Part shown: one piece after another, positions 17,469-28,995 of the stretch
Position numbering within the stretch: position 1 is the first letter of the stretch
How the letters are laid out: the number at the start of each line of letters is the position of its first letter
From: Methylobacter tundripaludum
GTDB lineage: Bacteria; Pseudomonadota; Gammaproteobacteria; Methylococcales; Methylomonadaceae
Assembly (NCBI RefSeq): GCF_002934365.1
Contig: NZ_PTIY01000003.1
Location: forward strand, 274,754 to 338,753
Direction: 5' to 3'
Length of the DNA stretch: 64,000 bases
Notes under the pieces: model-generated
Databases searched by the model: none
What the model saw: only the letters and a program-made list of their open reading frames with translations
What the model was told of the DNA's origin: nothing
Program-made: the position numbers and the translations under genes

Positions 17469-18077
17469 TCAAGCCTGTTCATCGATGCTGGGAATATCCG
17501 CCGGCTTTTTTTCGGCTGCTTTGGCAACCAAGACCATCGCGGGACGGAGCAAACGTCCGTTCAACGTATAGCCTTTTTGAAAAACGTTAACCACCGTATT
17601 CGGCTCGGCGCCTTCCACCGCCTGCATGGCCATGGCCTGATGCAACTCGGCGTTAAAAGGCTGGCCGATCGGATCTATCGTTTCAATTTTGAATTTTGCA
17701 AATACTGATTCGAACTGTTTAATCGTTAATTCGCTGCCTTCGCGGAATTTTTTCACTTCCTCGCTATCGCCTGTTGCCGCCTGTAATCCCAACACCAGAC
17801 TGTCTAATACGGGCAATAATTCCTTGGCAAAACCCGTTAGAGCGAATTTATGTGCGTCTTCCAAATCCTTTTGCGTTCTTCTTTTCAGGTTCTCCATCTC
17901 CGCCTGCGCGCGAACCGCTTTGTCCCAGTTCTCCTGCGCTTTTTGCTCAGCCTGGGCCAATGCCTGCTGTAACTCTTCAATCGCAGGCTCGTGCTCGGCT
18001 AATTCGGTATGCGGTTCTGCAACCGTTTCGCTTTCAGTTTTAACCTGAGATCCAGGCGCTTCCTGATCAGTACTCAT
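17469..18077 (-). CDS. grpE: Nucleotide exchange factor GrpE
   Basis: The 202-residue protein has an acidic, disordered N-terminus and a long coiled-coil (AIEELQQALAQAEQKAQENW). The GrpE core reads RAQAEMENLKRRTQKDL, LLPVLDSLVLGL and, near the end, FNAELHQAMAMQ...VVNVFQKGYTLNGRLLRPAMV. It releases ADP from DnaK. It starts 66 bp after hrcA with a strong AAGGAG and precedes dnaK, so hrcA-grpE-dnaK-dnaJ appears to be one unit. Confidence 0.98.
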   Translation of the reverse strand: MSTDQEAPGSQVKTESETVAEPHTELAEHEPAIEELQQALAQAEQKAQENWDKAVRAQAEMENLKRRTQKDLEDAHKFALTGFAKELLPVLDSLVLGLQAATGDSEEVKKFREGSELTIKQFESVFAKFKIETIDPIGQPFNAELHQAMAMQAVEGAEPNTVVNVFQKGYTLNGRLLRPAMVLVAKAAEKKPADIPSIDEQA

Positions 18078-18143
18078 TATTCATAGCTCCTTAATATTTA
18101 AAATTAATACCCATGCCGGACGGCACAAGAAAATGGATATTAT

Positions 18144-19217
18144 TTATAGTGGGGTCGTTGATTTCGGATTCAAGGCGGCCCCCAACAATTTCGCCGTCAC
18201 ATCGACAAAAGGAATGATTTTCTCGTAGGCCATGCGCGTCGGCCCGATCACGCCCAGAACACCGACCACTTCATCGCTGACCGAATACGACGAGGTCACC
18301 AGACTGCAATGATCGAAAGCCCGATAACCGGATTCTTCGCCGATAAAAATCTGTACACCCTCGGCTTTCATGCACTGATCCAACAAATGAATAACGCCCT
18401 GCTTTTGGCTGAATGCTTCAAACAGCCCTTTTAGCCGTTCCATATCCGACAATTCGGAAAACCCCATTAAATTGGTTTCGCCGGTCAGCACATAATCGTC
18501 TTTTTTATTGTCCCGATCGAACGCCAATTGCGCCATTTTTACCGCATCCAACATGCCCTGGTTCATGCGCTCCTGATCGTCTTGCAAGTCCTTTAAAACG
18601 GCTTTGCGCACCGCATTCAGACTACGGCCGGAATAAATCGAGTTTAAATAATTGGCCGCTTGCTGTAATTCGGCGGAACTGAATACTTTGGAGGTATGGA
18701 TGATTTTATTGTGAACTTCCTGCTCGTTGGTAACGAAAATAACCAACACGCGGGTATGAGATAAAGGCAGGAACTCGATATGCCGCAAGCACACCAGCTC
18801 TCTTTTAGGCAAGGTCACCACCCCGGCCATCTGCGTTAATTCCGACAGCAGTCTCGATGCGACGCCGATCATATCATTGCTGTCATCGCTTACCGACAAG
18901 CCCTGATGCAACCGAGTTAAATCTTTCGATTCCAGCGGCTTAACCGTCAACAAGGTATCGACAAACAAACGGTAGCCGCTAACCGTGGGCACCCGCCCTG
19001 CCGAAGTATGCGGTGAATGCACCAGCCCCAGATCTTCCAGGTCGGCCATCACATTGCGAATCGTTGCCGGACTTAAATTTAAATCCGAATCTTTTGCCAA
19101 AGCCCGCGAACCGACAGGCTGACCATCACTGATGTAACGCTCGACCAGCGTTTTTAAAAGCTGTAGCGACCGCTCATTTAAAACTTGCGTATTACCCACA
19201 CTTACCTCTGCGACCAT
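18144..19217 (-). CDS. hrcA: Heat-inducible transcription repressor HrcA
   Basis: The 357-residue protein has a winged-helix N-terminus (LLKTLVERYISDGQPVGSRALA, then LSPATIRNVMADLEDLG with SPHTSAGRVPT), a GAF-like core and a dimerisation segment. HrcA binds CIRCE and represses chaperone operons until GroEL becomes titrated. A GTG start at 19226 is possible. The ATG at 19217 is preferred because GGAG sits 8 nt before it. That Shine-Dalgarno lies within the CIRCE element. Confidence 0.97.
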   Translation of the reverse strand: MVAEVSVGNTQVLNERSLQLLKTLVERYISDGQPVGSRALAKDSDLNLSPATIRNVMADLEDLGLVHSPHTSAGRVPTVSGYRLFVDTLLTVKPLESKDLTRLHQGLSVSDDSNDMIGVASRLLSELTQMAGVVTLPKRELVCLRHIEFLPLSHTRVLVIFVTNEQEVHNKIIHTSKVFSSAELQQAANYLNSIYSGRSLNAVRKAVLKDLQDDQERMNQGMLDAVKMAQLAFDRDNKKDDYVLTGETNLMGFSELSDMERLKGLFEAFSQKQGVIHLLDQCMKAEGVQIFIGEESGYRAFDHCSLVTSSYSVSDEVVGVLGVIGPTRMAYEKIIPFVDVTAKLLGAALNPKSTTPL

Positions 19218-19219
19218 AT

Positions 19220-19246
19220 TTAGCACTCCATTAACACGAGTGCCAG
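19220..19246. promoter_or_regulatory. CIRCE operator overlapping the hrcA start region
   Basis: TTAGCACTC-N9-GAGTGCCAG matches the consensus TTAGCACTC-N9-GAGTGCTAA at 16 of 18 arm positions. It begins at the predicted transcription start and ends 2 bp before the hrcA ATG, covering the ribosome-binding site. It is the expected site of HrcA autoregulation. Confidence 0.9.
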
Positions 19247-19252
19247 CGAGGC

Positions 19253-19281
19253 AAATTATCAGCTCATCAACCTATTGTCAA
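19253..19281 (-). promoter_or_regulatory. Sigma-70 promoter of the hrcA operon
   Basis: On the minus strand, TTGACA (19281-19276) and TAATTT (19258-19253) are separated by exactly 17 bp. The predicted start point, about 7 bp on, falls at the edge of CIRCE. No sigma-32-type boxes were seen here. Confidence 0.8.
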
Positions 19282-19405
19282 TAAACCTAAAAACCGGTTA
19301 ATGTTTATATTTCCTTGATATGCCAGTCGCGTCATATCAAAACCATCCGCTCATCTTTCCCGCCGATTTTATTTTTACCCAACCAAAACATTGTAAAACG
19401 ACAGG

Positions 19406-19801
19406 CTAAGTGTTTTGCTTCAAATACTCTCTTACAAAATCCATTGATGAAACGACGCCTTTTATGAGCTGGTTTTCCAGTATGACAATGTGATGAATTT
19501 TGTGTTCTAACATTAATGTGGCGGTTTCTCTGGCGGATGTATCAGGATTTACAGCGATGACTTTATGCGTGCACAATTCCCAAGCATGTTCAGCTTTGGG
19601 ATTTTTCCCCTTTTCATAAAAATGCACAATATCCGGATAAGTGATAACACCAAAGCAACGTTGCTTCGAATCAACAACGAGCGCACAACACGATAACTTG
19701 TTTGCATCCATCTTTTTTTCAACCATATCAATAGTCTCGCTCATATCTACTGTCGTGATATGTCTATTCATTAATAATGATATTGGTCTATCCATAAACA
19801 T
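19406..19801 (-). CDS. Two-CBS-domain protein
   Basis: The 131-residue protein is made only of a CBS pair (Bateman module). The first repeat spans roughly 1-60 (ITTVDMSETIDMVEKKM, CCALVVDSKQRCFGVITYPDI). The second spans 70-131 (VIAVNPDTSARETATLML, HHIVILENQLIKGVVSSMDF). Such proteins bind adenine nucleotides and act as regulatory subunits or sensors. No effector domain or clear partner gene is present, so its target is unknown. It stands alone between hrcA and ftsK. Confidence 0.88.
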   Translation of the reverse strand: MFMDRPISLLMNRHITTVDMSETIDMVEKKMDANKLSCCALVVDSKQRCFGVITYPDIVHFYEKGKNPKAEHAWELCTHKVIAVNPDTSARETATLMLEHKIHHIVILENQLIKGVVSSMDFVREYLKQNT

Positions 19802-20051
19802 TAATGCCTAACATAAAACCAGAAAGCCGCAACGCATCCGACCTGCCGTATAATACCGTTTCATCTAATACCCAGCATGATTACACCGGTTTTACACCTT
19901 AGTCCAATGCAATCCGTTGCAAAAATACCCGTGCCCAAAGAAACGCCGACCTGACGGGCATTGATTGCCAAGGAGAACGCACTGACGATGACGCTGGGGA
20001 GAATCCGCCATCATAAGCACCATATCAACTCCCCACACGCAAAATTTATTG

Positions 20052-22325
20052 TTAATCTCGTACTGGCGGCGGCGCCAGTACAACTCTCGAGCCATTGCTT
20101 TCCGCAGGACTTACTACGCCGGCCGCCTCCATAGCTTCAATCATGGTTGCCGCGCGGTTATAGCCAACTTTGAACCGCCGTTGCACACTCGATATGGAAG
20201 CTTTACGGCTTTCCGTGACAAACTGCACGGCTTCGTCATACAAGGCGTCGCTTTCGGCATCGCCATTACCGCCACCCATGCTATAGCCATCACTGGAATC
20301 GGAAGGTTCCCGGGTGATGTCTTCCAGATAATTAGGCGGCGCGGTTTGTTTTAAGAACTCAACCACGCGATGCACTTCATGGTCATCGACAAAAGCGCCG
20401 TGAGCACGGATCGGAATGCTGGTGCCTGAAGGTAAGAACAGCATGTCGCCGTTGCCCAGCAGGGTTTCCGCGCCGCCTTGATCGAGAATGGTGCGCGAGT
20501 CGATGCGTGACGACACCTGGAATGAAATCCGGGTCGGCACGTTGGCTTTGATCAGTCCGGTCAATACGTCGACCGACGGGCGCTGCGTGGCCAAAATCAA
20601 ATGGATACCCGCCGCACGGGCTTTTTGCGCTAGGCGGGCGATCAGCTCTTCAACTTTTTTGCCGACAATCATCATCATGTCGGCCAGCTCGTCGATGACG
20701 ATGACGATGCTGGGCAGGGTGCTTAAGGTCGGATATTCTTCGCCTTCTTCCAACGGGTTGATCATTTGAAACATCGGATCCCTGATAGTCTCGCCTCGTG
20801 CCGTCGCGTCTTCTACCAGTTGATTAAATCCGGCAAGGTTCCTGACGCCCATTTTGGACATCAATTTATAGCGCCTTTCCATTTCGGCAACCGCCCAGCG
20901 TAACGCATTGCTGGCTTCCTTCATGTCGGTCACGACGGGCGTCAACAAATGCGGAATACCTTCATATACCGATAATTCCAGCATCTTCGGGTCTATCATG
21001 ATCAAGCGCACCTGTTCCGGCGTCGCTTTATAAAGCAGGCTCAGAATCATCGTATTGATGGCGACCGATTTACCGGAACCCGTGGTGCCTGCGACCAATG
21101 CATGGGGCATTTTGCCGAGATCGGCAACCATCGGCGTACCGGAAATATCCTTGCCCATCGCCAGCGTCAGCAGGGATTTGGACTTTTCAAACGGTGCCGA
21201 CACCAATAACTCGCGCAAGGTCACCATTTCCCGCTCACGATTGGGAATTTCAAGACCGACTACGGATTTACCGGGGATGATTTCAACGATACGCACGCTG
21301 GTCACCGATAGAGCTCTGGCCAAATCTTTAGACAGCGTACTGATTCGACTGACTTTAACCCCTGCCGCAGGCTGTAATTCAAAACGGGTGATAACAGGGC
21401 CGGGATGAAAGCCGACCACGGAGACGACGACGTTAAAATCGGCCAGAATATCTTCCACCAAGCGCGACATTTCTTCCAAATCGGCTTGCGAATAACCGAT
21501 AACACGGGTGTCGCGATGATCCAATAACTCCAAGGAAGGCAAAACCCCCTGGCTGGCGTCATATTTAACGGCTGGCTGTTTTTTGGGCGATGGATTGTTT
21601 TTTGCCAGTTTCTCTACCGGTTTTTCGATAATTGATATAGCTTTGGCGCTGACCTTTCTCTTAGGTTCCGATTTTACAGGATTATTGACCGGCATCTGAG
21701 CGCGCTTGGCTGAACGATCCTGCAATAAGCCCAGAACGCTGCTGCAAAAAAAACGGCATATACATACCGTATATTTGCCGATAGCATCGATTAACGCGAT
21801 CCATGACACTCCGGTAACCAAGGTGACTCCGGCCAACAAAACCACCAATAAAAATAAAGTCGCCCCCGAATTGCCGAGGACTACCAGCAATGCATTACCG
21901 GTTTCCTGACCTAAAATACCTCCGGTGTTGCTGGGCAGTTCAATACCAATTCTCAACAGATACAAATTCAATAACGCAGCACCTGAAACAATGGTCGCTA
22001 TAGAACCTATCCATTGCAGCACGACAACCATTTTTTCCCGACCTTGTCTGCCTTGAGTGTAGATCAAATAACCTTGCCAGAAAATAATGACCGGAAACAG
22101 ATAAGCGGCCAAGCCGAAACAGCTGAGCATAAAATCAGCGATCCATGCACCAAAAACACCGCAAGCATTAGAGACTGTCTGTACTGATCCGCTATGCGTC
22201 CAACCCGCATCCTCGTTACTAAACGTGATCAGCGAAATTAAAAAAAATAATGCGCCTGCGATGAAGCCTAATAAAGCAACTTCTCGCAAACCGCGAAAGG
22301 GTTTTTCTTCCATCACAGCAGCCAT
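20052..22325 (-). CDS. ftsK: DNA translocase FtsK
   Basis: The roughly 757-residue protein has an N-terminal four-helix membrane domain (about residues 15-170), a short basic linker and the alpha-beta motor. Walker A is [13 protein letters not shown] near residue 415, Walker [14 protein letters not shown], with [23 protein letters not shown] broken across the motor. A gamma winged helix ends the protein ([22 protein letters not shown]). It pumps DNA at the septum and activates XerCD recombination. The linker is far shorter than in E. coli, which is common in the genus range inferred. A TTG at 22334 is an alternative start. Confidence 0.96.
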   Translation of the reverse strand: MAAVMEEKPFRGLREVALLGFIAGALFFLISLITFSNEDAGWTHSGSVQTVSNACGVFGAWIADFMLSCFGLAAYLFPVIIFWQGYLIYTQGRQGREKMVVVLQWIGSIATIVSGAALLNLYLLRIGIELPSNTGGILGQETGNALLVVLGNSGATLFLLVVLLAGVTLVTGVSWIALIDAIGKYTVCICRFFCSSVLGLLQDRSAKRAQMPVNNPVKSEPKRKVSAKAISIIEKPVEKLAKNNPSPKKQPAVKYDASQGVLPSLELLDHRDTRVIGYSQADLEEMSRLVEDILADFNVVVSVVGFHPGPVITRFELQPAAGVKVSRISTLSKDLARALSVTSVRIVEIIPGKSVVGLEIPNREREMVTLRELLVSAPFEKSKSLLTLAMGKDISGTPMVADLGKMPHALVAGTTGSGKSVAINTMILSLLYKATPEQVRLIMIDPKMLELSVYEGIPHLLTPVVTDMKEASNALRWAVAEMERRYKLMSKMGVRNLAGFNQLVEDATARGETIRDPMFQMINPLEEGEEYPTLSTLPSIVIVIDELADMMMIVGKKVEELIARLAQKARAAGIHLILATQRPSVDVLTGLIKANVPTRISFQVSSRIDSRTILDQGGAETLLGNGDMLFLPSGTSIPIRAHGAFVDDHEVHRVVEFLKQTAPPNYLEDITREPSDSSDGYSMGGGNGDAESDALYDEAVQFVTESRKASISSVQRRFKVGYNRAATMIEAMEAAGVVSPAESNGSRVVLAPPPVRD

Positions 22326-22489
22326 ATTCAACAACTCGTCACATAAATTACTAACAAAACATGATTATAGATCAATAATGATAGGTATAGCATTAATAAT
22401 ATCCGCAATAAACCTCAGCTCGCATTTCTATAATTAACCTCGGTCTATGCCGATAAAACAGTTTACGAAACCCGCTTTCGTCTTCATAA

Positions 22490-23479
<990 letters not shown>

Positions 23480-23546
23480 GCGAAAGACAAAGGGCTAAAG
23501 GCGAATAAACCGCGCTCCAACGCAGAGCTGTCTTTTTTCGCCCTGC

Positions 23547-23574
23547 GCCTTTCGCCTTTCGCCTTTCGCCTTTC
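23547..23574. repeat. Four tandem GCCTTTC heptamers just before aat
   Basis: Four perfect 7-bp units end 4 bases before the aat ATG, and no purine-rich Shine-Dalgarno is present there. The complementary GGCGAAAG at 23479-23486, just after trxB, can pair with the array, so the leader can fold back on itself. Confidence 0.85.
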
Positions 23575-23578
23575 AAAA

Positions 23579-24304
23579 ATGCAACTGACTGTTCTCGATC
23601 CGAATAACCCCGAACAAGATTTTCCCTCGACAAATAGAGCCCTCCGCGAACCGGACGGCTTGCTTGCCGTCGGCGGCTGCCTGTCCCAAAGCCGGCTGTT
23701 GAACGCCTATCGGCACGGCATATTTCCCTGGTACAACCCCGGCGAACCGATCTTGTGGTGGTCGCCCGATCCCCGCTTGGTTTTGTTTCCGAATAAACTG
23801 GTTATTTCCCGCAGTTTAAGCAAAACCCTGCGTAAAAATATTTTTACCGTAACCATCGACCAGGCTTTTAATGACGTTATTGCGGCTTGCGCAGATCCCC
23901 GCAAAGATGCTGCCGGCACTTGGATAACGCCGGAAATCAAAGCGGCTTATAGGCAACTGCACCAAACCGGATTTGCCCATTCGGTTGAAACCTGGCTTGA
24001 CGATGAACTGGTTGGCGGGTTATACGGCATTGCACTGGGCCGGGTTTTCTTTGGCGAATCCATGTTTCACACCAGAACCGACGCTTCCAAGGCGGCCTTC
24101 GCCACCTTGGTTAAACAGCTTGTGTCCTGGGGCTACCAATTGATAGACTGCCAAGTGCATACAAGGCACCTGGAAAGTTTCGGCGCCGAGGAGATTGACC
24201 GGGATTATTTTACCGTCTTACTCGATCGATACTGCGACGCTCCGGCCGCGCCGTCTGCCTGGCAAAGGTTAGATGGCCGCCGCCCCGGCTCTTGTCCCGG
24301 TTAA
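23579..24304 (+). CDS. aat: Leucyl/phenylalanyl-tRNA-protein transferase
   Basis: The 241-residue enzyme transfers Leu or Phe to N-terminal Arg or Lys, creating N-degrons for ClpAP. Family signatures seen are FPSTNRALREPDGLLAVGG-like at the start (here FPSTNRALREPDGLLAVG), RLLNAYRHGIFPWY, WWSPDPR, and the tail VETWLDDELVGGLYGIALG with FFGESMFH. The ATG at 23579 is fixed by homology although it lacks a Shine-Dalgarno. Four GCCTTTC heptamers lie in its place. Its stop overlaps the convergent HDOD gene stop by 3-4 bp. Confidence 0.95.
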   Translation: MQLTVLDPNNPEQDFPSTNRALREPDGLLAVGGCLSQSRLLNAYRHGIFPWYNPGEPILWWSPDPRLVLFPNKLVISRSLSKTLRKNIFTVTIDQAFNDVIAACADPRKDAAGTWITPEIKAAYRQLHQTGFAHSVETWLDDELVGGLYGIALGRVFFGESMFHTRTDASKAAFATLVKQLVSWGYQLIDCQVHTRHLESFGAEEIDRDYFTVLLDRYCDAPAAPSAWQRLDGRRPGSCPG

Positions 24305-25797
24305 CTGCGTTGTATCCGATAGATGGTCAGACCTATGTTCGCCTGCTGGGCAAAATATCTAAAGGCATTAAAATCTTCTTCAGTTAACGGCTGCTCATTA
24401 ATCCCGCGATCGGCATAAATTAAGCCGATCGGCATTTTGTTGGAAAAAATCGGCATAATGAAACATTCGTTTTTTCCAATCACATTAATATCCCTGAGTG
24501 TGTATAACTTGGAATTAACCGAAGGTTTAGCCCAAAAAGCCTGGGTACCGGACAGCGCATGAAAAAAGAGATTGGGCGGCGTTTCTGAAATATTGAAAAC
24601 GACCTTGTGCTCATAGGTTTCTTTACGCCAGCCCAAAGACAGCCTTTCTCTAAGAGACTGCTTGTCGGCAACCAACAAAGAAAAAATAGTCCGATCCATG
24701 CCGATACCCCGGTGGATCCCCTCAAGCGCCGTTTCCAGTAACAGATTAATGTCAATCCGATCGCTTATTATTGAGGTAATGTCCTGCGAGATCTGAAGTT
24801 GCAGCTGTTTTTTATCAATAACCGGCGACAATTCGTCCAAGCCAACAAATTGATTGAGGCGGCTTTGAATGAGCATAGAAGCGTCAGTAGCCCCAAATTG
24901 ACAGGCTATATCAGCCGCAACACTGGTGTTGTTTTGCAGCTTTTCATTGATAACTTTTTTGGATTGATGGGTAAGCGTCTCAATTTTCCTGACACAAGTC
25001 TGATATTTTCTTGAACCGGCACCCTCTTTCAATGCCTCGGTGATTTCATATCCTAATTCGACTAATTCAACCCTGGGTTTCTTGGACAAAACGCCCGGCT
25101 TAATCGCTTCTTCAATCAAACCGCCTAATTTCCAGGCCTTGCTTAAAGAAACGCCCAGCTCTGCCAATGTAAACCCGAGCACCTTCTTTTCCGCTGCTTC
25201 ATGGCTGCAATTTCCTTTATTTATCAAAGCTTGAATGCGCTCTCCCTGTTCTCCGCAAAAGCACCAAAAAGAGATCCTGCCAATATGGTTAAGCAACGTG
25301 GCAATAAAAACTTCTTCCGGCGATGAATCGTTGGTCGCAAGCGCTATAGACTTTGCGTGTACCGCAGCATGAATAGCTTGGGCGATTTCTTCATTAGCCT
25401 GGCGCCTGTTAGTCGCGGACAGAATGGATTCCAAAAAGGAGCAAACCAGCGTTAGTTCGCGAATCACCTCGGAACCGATCATAATAATGGCTCGTGACAC
25501 GGTAACCATTTTCTGACGCGTTGGATTGTAATGGGGGGTGTTGCTGATTTTTAGTAATTTAACCGTCAGATTCGGGTCCTGCAAAATAACAGAGGCCAGC
25601 TCCATAGCGCCTTTTCTATCATCGCTCAAAATATCATGGATGCTGAGCGCCGTATTGGAAAATATCGGCATTTCTTCCGTACACAGCACATGCGTCCACT
25701 CATTAAGAGTAAGAGGTTCCGATATGATTTTGGGAGGAACCACTTCCAAGGCCATTTCCATTTTTTCGAGACTTAGAAGGTCGTTCTTTGATGTCAT
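24301..25797 (-). CDS. HDOD-GAF regulatory protein
   Basis: About 498 residues from the ATG at 25797, which has AGGTGA upstream; a start at 25842 is less likely. The N-terminal half is an HDOD domain (LASVILQDPNLTVKLLKISNT, VTVSRAIIMIG, CSFLESIL, then HAAVHAKSIALA). Most catalytic His/Asp of true HD hydrolases are absent, as usual for HDOD. The C-terminal half is a GAF domain (INLLLETALEGIHRGIGMDR ... MPIGLIYADRG, FRYFAQQANIGL). Such proteins act as signalling scaffolds in c-di-GMP or stress control. A perfect 32-bp palindrome lies upstream. Confidence 0.85.
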   Translation of the reverse strand: MTSKNDLLSLEKMEMALEVVPPKIISEPLTLNEWTHVLCTEEMPIFSNTALSIHDILSDDRKGAMELASVILQDPNLTVKLLKISNTPHYNPTRQKMVTVSRAIIMIGSEVIRELTLVCSFLESILSATNRRQANEEIAQAIHAAVHAKSIALATNDSSPEEVFIATLLNHIGRISFWCFCGEQGERIQALINKGNCSHEAAEKKVLGFTLAELGVSLSKAWKLGGLIEEAIKPGVLSKKPRVELVELGYEITEALKEGAGSRKYQTCVRKIETLTHQSKKVINEKLQNNTSVAADIACQFGATDASMLIQSRLNQFVGLDELSPVIDKKQLQLQISQDITSIISDRIDINLLLETALEGIHRGIGMDRTIFSLLVADKQSLRERLSLGWRKETYEHKVVFNISETPPNLFFHALSGTQAFWAKPSVNSKLYTLRDINVIGKNECFIMPIFSNKMPIGLIYADRGINEQPLTEEDFNAFRYFAQQANIGLTIYRIQRS

Positions 25798-25862
25798 TTG
25801 TTCACCTGTAATACTTTTAAGCCCTGCCAAGATGGGCGACATCTACCCCTGCCGGCAAAGAT

Positions 25863-25894
25863 ACAATTTGAATTATCATGATAATTCAAATTGT
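25863..25894. promoter_or_regulatory. Perfect 32-bp palindrome upstream of the HDOD-GAF gene
   Basis: ACAATTTGAATTATCA is followed immediately by its exact reverse complement, with no loop. It lies 66 bp upstream of the gene start and resembles a high-affinity dimer operator more than a terminator. A related half-site (GAATTATG) follows near 25900. Confidence 0.75.
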
Positions 25895-26389
25895 GACGCG
25901 AATTATGCTTCATAACGAGTTGGTTGCTGGCGCCTTCAAAAAATCTTTTCTGGTGATGGCGGAAATAGACATGATCACAATTTCTTTGATCTCCAACAAC
26001 TTCGTATCAATATGCGCCGTTTTGACGGCGGATTAGCGATAGATGCAAGACAGATAAAATTTGCCCCGGTTTTATGCAACATCGCGCCAAAGCGTTGTTA
26101 AACATTAGCTCGATACCCTGATGACTTTAGTTCAAACGTCAAATAATATCCTATACCTACCCTTGATGTTCAACAATGCCAGAACTATTGCCACATAATA
26201 TACAGACATCGGACAAGCTGTCCTCACGCATATAAAAACATTGGGGACTGTGCCGCCAAGCTTTCGGGCTTGCCCTTTTTCAGTATATTGACATTAAATA
26301 AGCAAACAGATACGGCCATTTTGGTATTACAACAATACAACACATGGGTTTTCTATGTTTTTACAAAGTTTTTTAGGTTAAAATAGCCG
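25895..26389. other. About 500 bp of intergenic DNA before the fusA2 leader
   Basis: No convincing ORF is present on either strand. A weak terminator-like hairpin (CAAGC-N6-GCTTG then CCCTTTTT) lies at 26257-26280 on the plus strand, so a small transcript could end here. Just before the leader, a TTAAAAT sequence at 26378-26384 could be a -10 box. Confidence 0.4.
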
Positions 26390-26646
26390 ACTTTCGAAGC
26401 TGGACGAGTGAGCAGCGATGGTGACCCCAATAAATGCACCTCACTCGGCTTTGAGCTACCTGCATGTATCCGACGCATTTCATCCATTCCGATGGCTACC
26501 GCCACCGCGGTCTTAGGTTGTGTGACTGCGGTTATGGTATGTAGCCCACTGCCCCGGTACGAGTCCTCAGTGAACACTCATTATTTGAACGTTTACCGAG
26601 AGCGGTCACCAAAAAAGTTTTTTATGCCCAACTTTAGAGTAAAAAC
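26390..26646 (+). promoter_or_regulatory. Candidate structured 5' leader RNA of fusA2
   Basis: Between the probable -10 at 26378-26384 and the ATG at 26647 lie adjacent helices. Helix 1 is CGAGTGAG (26405-26412) with CTCACTCG (26440-26447), and GGTG/CACC can extend inside it. Helix 2 is GGCTAC (26494-26499) with GTAGCC (26541-26546), continuing inwards as CCA/TGG and CCGC/GCGG across small internal loops. Helix 3 is CACTG (26547-26551) with CAGTG (26568-26572), abutting helix 2. No known riboswitch class was recognised. The pattern suggests regulation of fusA2, but it has not been tested by alignment. Confidence 0.5.
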
Positions 26647-28731
<2,085 letters not shown>

Positions 28732-28744
28732 GTTGAAAGCTACG

Positions 28745-28765
28745 CCGGGCGGCTTGTCCGCCCGG
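28745..28765 (+). terminator. GC-rich hairpin after fusA2
   Basis: CCGGGCGG (28745-28752) pairs perfectly with CCGCCCGG (28758-28765) around CTTGT, 13 bp after the fusA2 stop. No T-run follows, so it may be an mRNA-stabilising or weak bidirectional terminator facing the convergent gene. Confidence 0.6.
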
Positions 28766-28995
28766 TTACGCCCTCCCCATCGGACCCGTTCACTCCGCAA
28801 TCCCCCCAACATTGTATTTGCCGCATTCACAGCCAATACAGGCAAAATATACCCCCGCCGCCGAGTTATCCGAAAGATCGATGCGCACTGTAATTTCTTA
28901 TAAAATTAAAGCATTAAGATGAATTTGCCATTCATTCTACGAATGTCTTTCGAACTGCAAAGCTTGCTCCGGCTCTTTGTCGCTAACCTTGTTTT

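Noticed and set aside
26406..26572. Mini-ykkC (guanidine-II) or cobalamin riboswitch
   Set aside because: ACGA and CCACTG-like strings occur, but the required flanking stems and order of conserved blocks are absent.
26353..26577. 74-residue minus-strand ORF over the fusA2 leader
   Set aside because: No ribosome-binding site or domain. The region is better explained as a structured leader on the plus strand.
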